A stretch of 8,736 bases of DNA from Campylobacteraceae bacterium. Lineage in GTDB: Bacteria > Campylobacterota > Campylobacteria > Campylobacterales > Campylobacteraceae. The DNA lies in assembly GCA_031276365.1 (NCBI GenBank), contig JAISNG010000140.1:1-8736 (forward strand). The letters are read 5' to 3'. The notes below the pieces were generated by a model, which was not told the origin of the DNA, did not search any database, and worked only from the letters and a program-made list of their open reading frames with translations. Position numbers and translations under genes: made by a program. Positions within the stretch are counted from its first letter, which is position 1. Every line of letters starts with the position of its first letter. This document shows positions 5,847 through 8,736 of this stretch, piece after piece.

Positions 5847-7180
5847 TGAGTAAAATCAAAAGAGTATTGATTGCCAATCGCGGCGAAATTGCCCTAAGGG
5901 CTATACGAACTATAAAAGAGATGGGTAAACAGGCTATAGCGGTTTATTCTACGGCCGATAAAGACGCTTTGTATCTGCAATATGCAGACGCTTCAATATG
6001 TATAGGCGGAGAGAAATCTTCCCAAAGTTATCTTAGTATCCCTTCAATCATCTCCGCAGCTGAGATAAGCGAGTGTGATGCGATATTCCCTGGATATGGA
6101 TTTTTAAGTGAAAATCAAAATTTCGTTGAGATTTGCGAACATCATAAGATAAAATTTATAGGACCAAGCGCGGACGCTATGATAATGATGAGCGACAAGT
6201 CAAAAGCAAAAGATGTCATGAAAAAAGCGGGTGTTCCTGTTATCCCAGGCTCTGACGGCGCGCTTGTTGATTTGCATGACGCGTATAAAAATGCCGATGA
6301 GATAGGCTATCCTGTCATCATAAAAGCGGCGGCTGGCGGCGGCGGACGTGGAATGAGAGTAGTTGAGAGAAAAGAGGATTTGGAAAAACTCTATCTTGCC
6401 GCAGAGAGCGAAGCGATAACGGCATTCGGCGACGGCACGCTTTATATGGAGAAATTTATCAAAAAACCGCGCCATATAGAAGTACAGGTTATGGGCGATA
6501 AATATAGAAATGCTATCCACATAGGCGAGCGCGACTGTTCAATGCAAAGAAGACATCAAAAGCTTATAGAAGAGTCTCCCGCGATACTTTTGGACGACAA
6601 AACAAGACAAAAACTTCACGAAACAGCTATCCGCGCCACGCAGGCTATCGGTTATGAAGGTGCTGGGACATTTGAGTTTTTGGTAGATGAAAATAAAAAC
6701 TTTTACTTCATGGAGATGAATACAAGACTTCAAGTAGAGCATACTGTGAGCGAAATGGTAAGCGGGCTTGACATAATTGAGTGGATGATAAGAGTAGCTG
6801 AGGGCGAAAAACTGCCTTCACAAGAGAGTATCAAACTTAAAGGACACTCAATAGAGTGCAGGATAACAGCAGAAGACCCCGTAAGATTTATACCAAGTCC
6901 GGGCAAAATCAGCAAATATATAGCGCCTGGCGGCAGAAACGTGCGTATGGACTCTCATGCTTATCAAGGCTATATTGTACCGCCTCACTATGACTCCATG
7001 ATAGGCAAGCTCATCGTATGGGCAGAAGACAGAACAAGAGCTATCGCTAAAATGAAACAGGCTTTAAGCGAACTTACGATTGAGGGCATCAGCTGTACAA
7101 AAGCATTTCATCAAAAGATGATGGAAAACCCCGACTTTGTAGAAAATAACTTCGATACAAATTATCTTTCAAATCATTAA
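5846..7180 (+). CDS. accC: Biotin carboxylase subunit of acetyl-CoA carboxylase
   Basis: AccC uses ATP and bicarbonate to carboxylate the biotin on AccB. The 444 residues match the usual single-subunit form. The N-terminal domain begins KRVLIANRGEIALRAIRT; the ATP-grasp domain has the glycine-rich lid AAAGGGGRGMRV (161-172) next to Lys160, EKFIKKPRHIEVQV (202-215), GERDCSMQRRHQKLIEESP (227-245), and the metal/bicarbonate site around Glu277, FMEMNTRLQVEH (288-299, with Glu290, Asn292 and Arg294); Arg339 in GHSIECRI corresponds to the catalytic arginine of E. coli AccC. All key residues are present, so it should be active. The ATG shares its A with the accB stop (TAATG), and GGAG lies 8 bases upstream inside accB, which implies one transcript and coupled translation. 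The accA/accD carboxyltransferase genes are not in the window. The alternative, a pyruvate or other acyl-CoA carboxylase subunit, is less likely given the adjacent AccB. Confidence 0.97.
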   Translation: MSKIKRVLIANRGEIALRAIRTIKEMGKQAIAVYSTADKDALYLQYADASICIGGEKSSQSYLSIPSIISAAEISECDAIFPGYGFLSENQNFVEICEHHKIKFIGPSADAMIMMSDKSKAKDVMKKAGVPVIPGSDGALVDLHDAYKNADEIGYPVIIKAAAGGGGRGMRVVERKEDLEKLYLAAESEAITAFGDGTLYMEKFIKKPRHIEVQVMGDKYRNAIHIGERDCSMQRRHQKLIEESPAILLDDKTRQKLHETAIRATQAIGYEGAGTFEFLVDENKNFYFMEMNTRLQVEHTVSEMVSGLDIIEWMIRVAEGEKLPSQESIKLKGHSIECRITAEDPVRFIPSPGKISKYIAPGGRNVRMDSHAYQGYIVPPHYDSMIGKLIVWAEDRTRAIAKMKQALSELTIEGISCTKAFHQKMMENPDFVENNFDTNYLSNH

Positions 7181-7187
7181 AAATCAC

Positions 7188-7217
7188 GGCGCGCCCCGAG
7201 TGTGCGCCCATATTTTT
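7188..7217 (+). terminator. Probable terminator of accB-accC
   Basis: GGCGC (7188-7192) pairs with GCGCC (7204-7208) across an 11-base loop, and TTTTT (7213-7217) follows after four bases. The stem is short but all G/C, and it starts 7 bases after the accC stop. Moderate support. Confidence 0.5.
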
Positions 7218-7246
7218 AAACAAACAACTGCCGTATTTACGGCAGT
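7213..7246 (-). terminator. Terminator of the SurA-like gene, overlapping its last codons
   Basis: ACTGCCGT (7227-7234) and ACGGCAGT (7239-7246) form a perfect 8-bp stem with a 4-base loop. Read on the minus strand it is followed by TTGTTTGTTT. One arm and part of the loop lie within the last codons and stop of the chaperone gene. On the plus strand it may also help stop leftover accC transcription. Confidence 0.65.
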
Positions 7247-8145
7247 CTTATTATCGTAATGCTTGCCCTTGCCTTTATCGTTTCAAAATACTCTTTTAGT
7301 ATAGCGCTCTCTTGTTTTGATGAAAGTTTCGCCAATATCTGATTTTTGACCTGCTCAAACGGCACGATATTTTCGCCGTTTTTGGCAGTTACGATATATT
7401 TTATAAATACGCTGCCTGCCTGCGCAACAGGCGTTTCATCGCCAATTTTTATCTTAGATAGTACCGATATAAGAGCTGGATTTTCACCTGCGCCAAGAAT
7501 CGTTTCACTAGTTACGTTTATGCCATCATTACTTTGTGTCGTCTCGTTAGATATGTTTATGCTCGCATTGTCCTGTACACTCTCGTTGGATATATTCATA
7601 TTCATATTAACCGATACGTTGGCAAGCGCCTCAACTTCAGCACTTTCAAATTTTATCACGTCAAAGCTCTCAAATCTTCTGAACTCTTCAGGATTATTTT
7701 TATAATAAGCAAGCAATTGCTCCTCTTCTATATTTTGATACTTGCTGCTTAAAATGTATTGATAGAGCTTTTCGCGCTGCATAGACTGCCTTAGCTCCAG
7801 CCTGTAAGCGTCCGCCGAAACACCCTCTGTAAGAAGCAGTCTGTAAAACTCCTGAACACTTAAACTGTTTTTCGCCGCAATCGCCTCTACCTGTCTATTT
7901 AGCGCAAAATCATCTACTTGAATATTCATCTGTTTTATTTGGGAAAGCTCCAATTTTTCTCTTATGAGTACATCTAAAGCCTCATCGGAAGAGATATTGT
8001 ACTTCTTGGAAAGTCTGAAAATTTCATAAATAGTTATTGGTTCATTATCAACTATGACAGATACCGCATCTACTAAAACTGCGTTTGCATGAACACTCAA
8101 AAAAAATCCGCAAAGAACGGCAAATAAGCTTTTTTTTAGTATCAC
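7237..8145 (-). CDS. Secreted SurA-like periplasmic chaperone with degenerate parvulin region
   Basis: A 302-residue protein with a Sec signal peptide: positive MILKK, hydrophobic SLFAVLCGFFLSV, likely cleavage after HANA (residue 22). The mature start, VDAVSVIVDNEPITIYEIFRL, and the helical stretch to about residue 140 match the SurA N-terminal chaperone domain, which binds unfolded outer-membrane proteins. Residues 222-268 (NPALISVLSKIKIGDETPV to PFEQVKNQI) resemble the end of a parvulin-type prolyl isomerase domain, but the core with the GG-LG motif is not visible. In its place, residues 176-221 are an Asn/Ser/Thr-rich tract made of 13-residue repeats. I infer a chaperone with weak or no isomerase activity. 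The start is GTG at 8143-8145 with AAGGGA 5 bases upstream. Divergent from gltX; ends in a hairpin terminator. It could equally be labelled a SurA-N domain protein of unknown function. Confidence 0.82.
   Translation of the reverse strand: MILKKSLFAVLCGFFLSVHANAVLVDAVSVIVDNEPITIYEIFRLSKKYNISSDEALDVLIREKLELSQIKQMNIQVDDFALNRQVEAIAAKNSLSVQEFYRLLLTEGVSADAYRLELRQSMQREKLYQYILSSKYQNIEEEQLLAYYKNNPEEFRRFESFDVIKFESAEVEALANVSVNMNMNISNESVQDNASINISNETTQSNDGINVTSETILGAGENPALISVLSKIKIGDETPVAQAGSVFIKYIVTAKNGENIVPFEQVKNQILAKLSSKQESAILKEYFETIKARASITIIRLP
7483..7599. repeat. Three 39-bp tandem repeats inside the SurA-like gene
   Basis: Units at 7561-7599, 7522-7560 and 7483-7521 encode 13-residue repeats MNISNESVQDNAS, INISNETTQSNDG and INVTSETILGAGE. 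The N-terminal halves are best conserved (INISNET), and DNA identity is visible between units, for example GTTnGATAT in the first two. The length is in frame, so copy number can change without breaking the protein. Confidence 0.8.
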
Positions 8146-8277
8146 TGTAATCCCTTATTAAGCAAAAATCAATATAATTGCGCACTTAAAAGCTGTAATA
8201 TTAGCATTTTTTTATTAATCAATCAAATTGAAGCGGAAAATCACCGCGGATAACTCCTGAAAACGAGAGGATTTATT
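8146..8277. promoter_or_regulatory. Divergent promoter region between the SurA-like gene and gltX
   Basis: This 132-base A/T-rich gap must serve both genes. On the minus strand TATATT (8171-8176) is a fair -10 for the chaperone gene, about 26 bases before its GTG. On the plus strand only a weak TGTAATATT (8194-8202) is seen for gltX. A small hairpin, GCGG (8233-8236) / CCGC (8244-8247), lies in the presumed gltX leader. GAGAGGA (8265-8271) is the gltX ribosome binding site, 6 bases before its ATG. Confidence 0.4.
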
Positions 8278-8736
8278 ATGGTTATCACAAGATTTGCACC
8301 TTCTCCAACGGGGTATTTGCACATAGGAGGGCTAAGGACAGCGCTTTACAGCTATCTTTGGGCAAGGCGGAACGGTGGAAAGTTTTTACTCCGCATAGAA
8401 GATACAGACCTCAAAAGAAACTCTCTTGAAGCCGCGCAAGCTATAGAAAAGGCCTTTGAATGGACGGGACTTTCGTATGACGGAGAGATAATTTACCAAT
8501 CACAAAGATTTGATATCTACAAAAAGTATGTTGAAAAGCTTTTGGAAGACGGCAAGGCTTACTACTGCTATATGAGCAAAGAGGAGTTAGACGCTTTGCG
8601 CGAGGAACAGACAGCCAAAAAAGAACGTCCGCGCTACAACGGCAAATATAGAGATTTCAAAGGCACTCCGCCTGATGGTATTAAACCTGTTGTGCGTATA
8701 AAAGCGCCGTTAAGCGGCGAGATAGCGTTTGATGAC
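8278..8736 (+). CDS. gltX: Glutamyl-tRNA synthetase, 3'-truncated by window edge
   Basis: A class I aminoacyl-tRNA synthetase that charges tRNA(Glu) with glutamate. The first 153 codons are present and the frame runs off the window end. The start MVITRFAPSPTGYLHIGGL carries the PSPTG loop and the HIGH-type ATP signature HIGG (residues 15-18); FLLRIEDTDLKRNS (36-49) is the conserved glutamate/tRNA segment, and YYCYMSKEEL (85-94) followed by RPRYNGKYRD (117-126) also match GluRS. The KMSKS loop and anticodon-binding domain lie beyond the window. Many Campylobacterota have two GltX proteins, one of which charges tRNA(Gln); this fragment cannot tell which kind this is. The start ATG is supported by GAGAGGA. 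Confidence 0.95.
   Translation, partial: MVITRFAPSPTGYLHIGGLRTALYSYLWARRNGGKFLLRIEDTDLKRNSLEAAQAIEKAFEWTGLSYDGEIIYQSQRFDIYKKYVEKLLEDGKAYYCYMSKEELDALREEQTAKKERPRYNGKYRDFKGTPPDGIKPVVRIKAPLSGEIAFDD

Noticed and set aside
7188..7195. GGCGCGCC palindrome considered as an operator or uptake-type motif
   Set aside because: It occurs once and is explained by the GC stem of the accC terminator.
8233..8247. GCGG/CCGC hairpin in the gltX leader considered as a T-box or attenuator
   Set aside because: The stem is only 4 bp, there is no T-box sequence and no T-tract; too weak to call.

Overview
This window reads as a stretch of chromosome from a member of the Campylobacterota (Epsilonproteobacteria). 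The clues are a short (411-residue) glucose-6-phosphate isomerase, a 186-residue dCTP deaminase, an accB-accC pair next to dcd, and moderate-to-low GC. No species can be named from the sequence alone. The coding part is almost all housekeeping: argH (5' end cut by the window edge), a small nitroreductase, a YigZ/IMPACT-family protein, pgi, dcd, accB-accC, a secreted SurA-like chaperone, and the first 153 codons of gltX.

Layout. 1-1177: argH (+), followed by a hairpin terminator. 1206-2214: about 1 kb with no gene I can support. It holds a CRISPR-like array of six readable repeats of about 29 nt, separated by unrelated 33-36 nt spacers (1801-2149), plus a broken seventh repeat at 2186-2214. 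More decayed copies with roughly the same 65-nt spacing can be followed upstream to about 1370. No cas gene is in the window, so the array looks orphaned and eroding. 2211-3398: nitroreductase and YigZ (both -). 3425-4722: pgi (+) with its own promoter and a TTG start. 4724-5284: dcd (-), converging on pgi with a single base between the stop codons. 5385-7180: accB-accC (+), translationally coupled through a TAATG overlap and divergent from dcd. 7237-8145: SurA-like periplasmic protein (-). 8278-8736: gltX (+, truncated by the window edge), divergent from the chaperone.

Functional links are limited. AccB and AccC form the biotin carrier/biotin carboxylase half of acetyl-CoA carboxylase, the first step of fatty acid synthesis. 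The other genes serve arginine synthesis, central carbon metabolism, dUTP/dTTP supply, envelope protein folding and tRNA charging, and look like independent transcription units. The features most worth a second look are the decayed CRISPR-like region, the 39-bp tandem repeat inside the chaperone gene that sits where a parvulin domain core should be, and the dcd/accB divergent promoter whose two -10 elements overlap on opposite strands.
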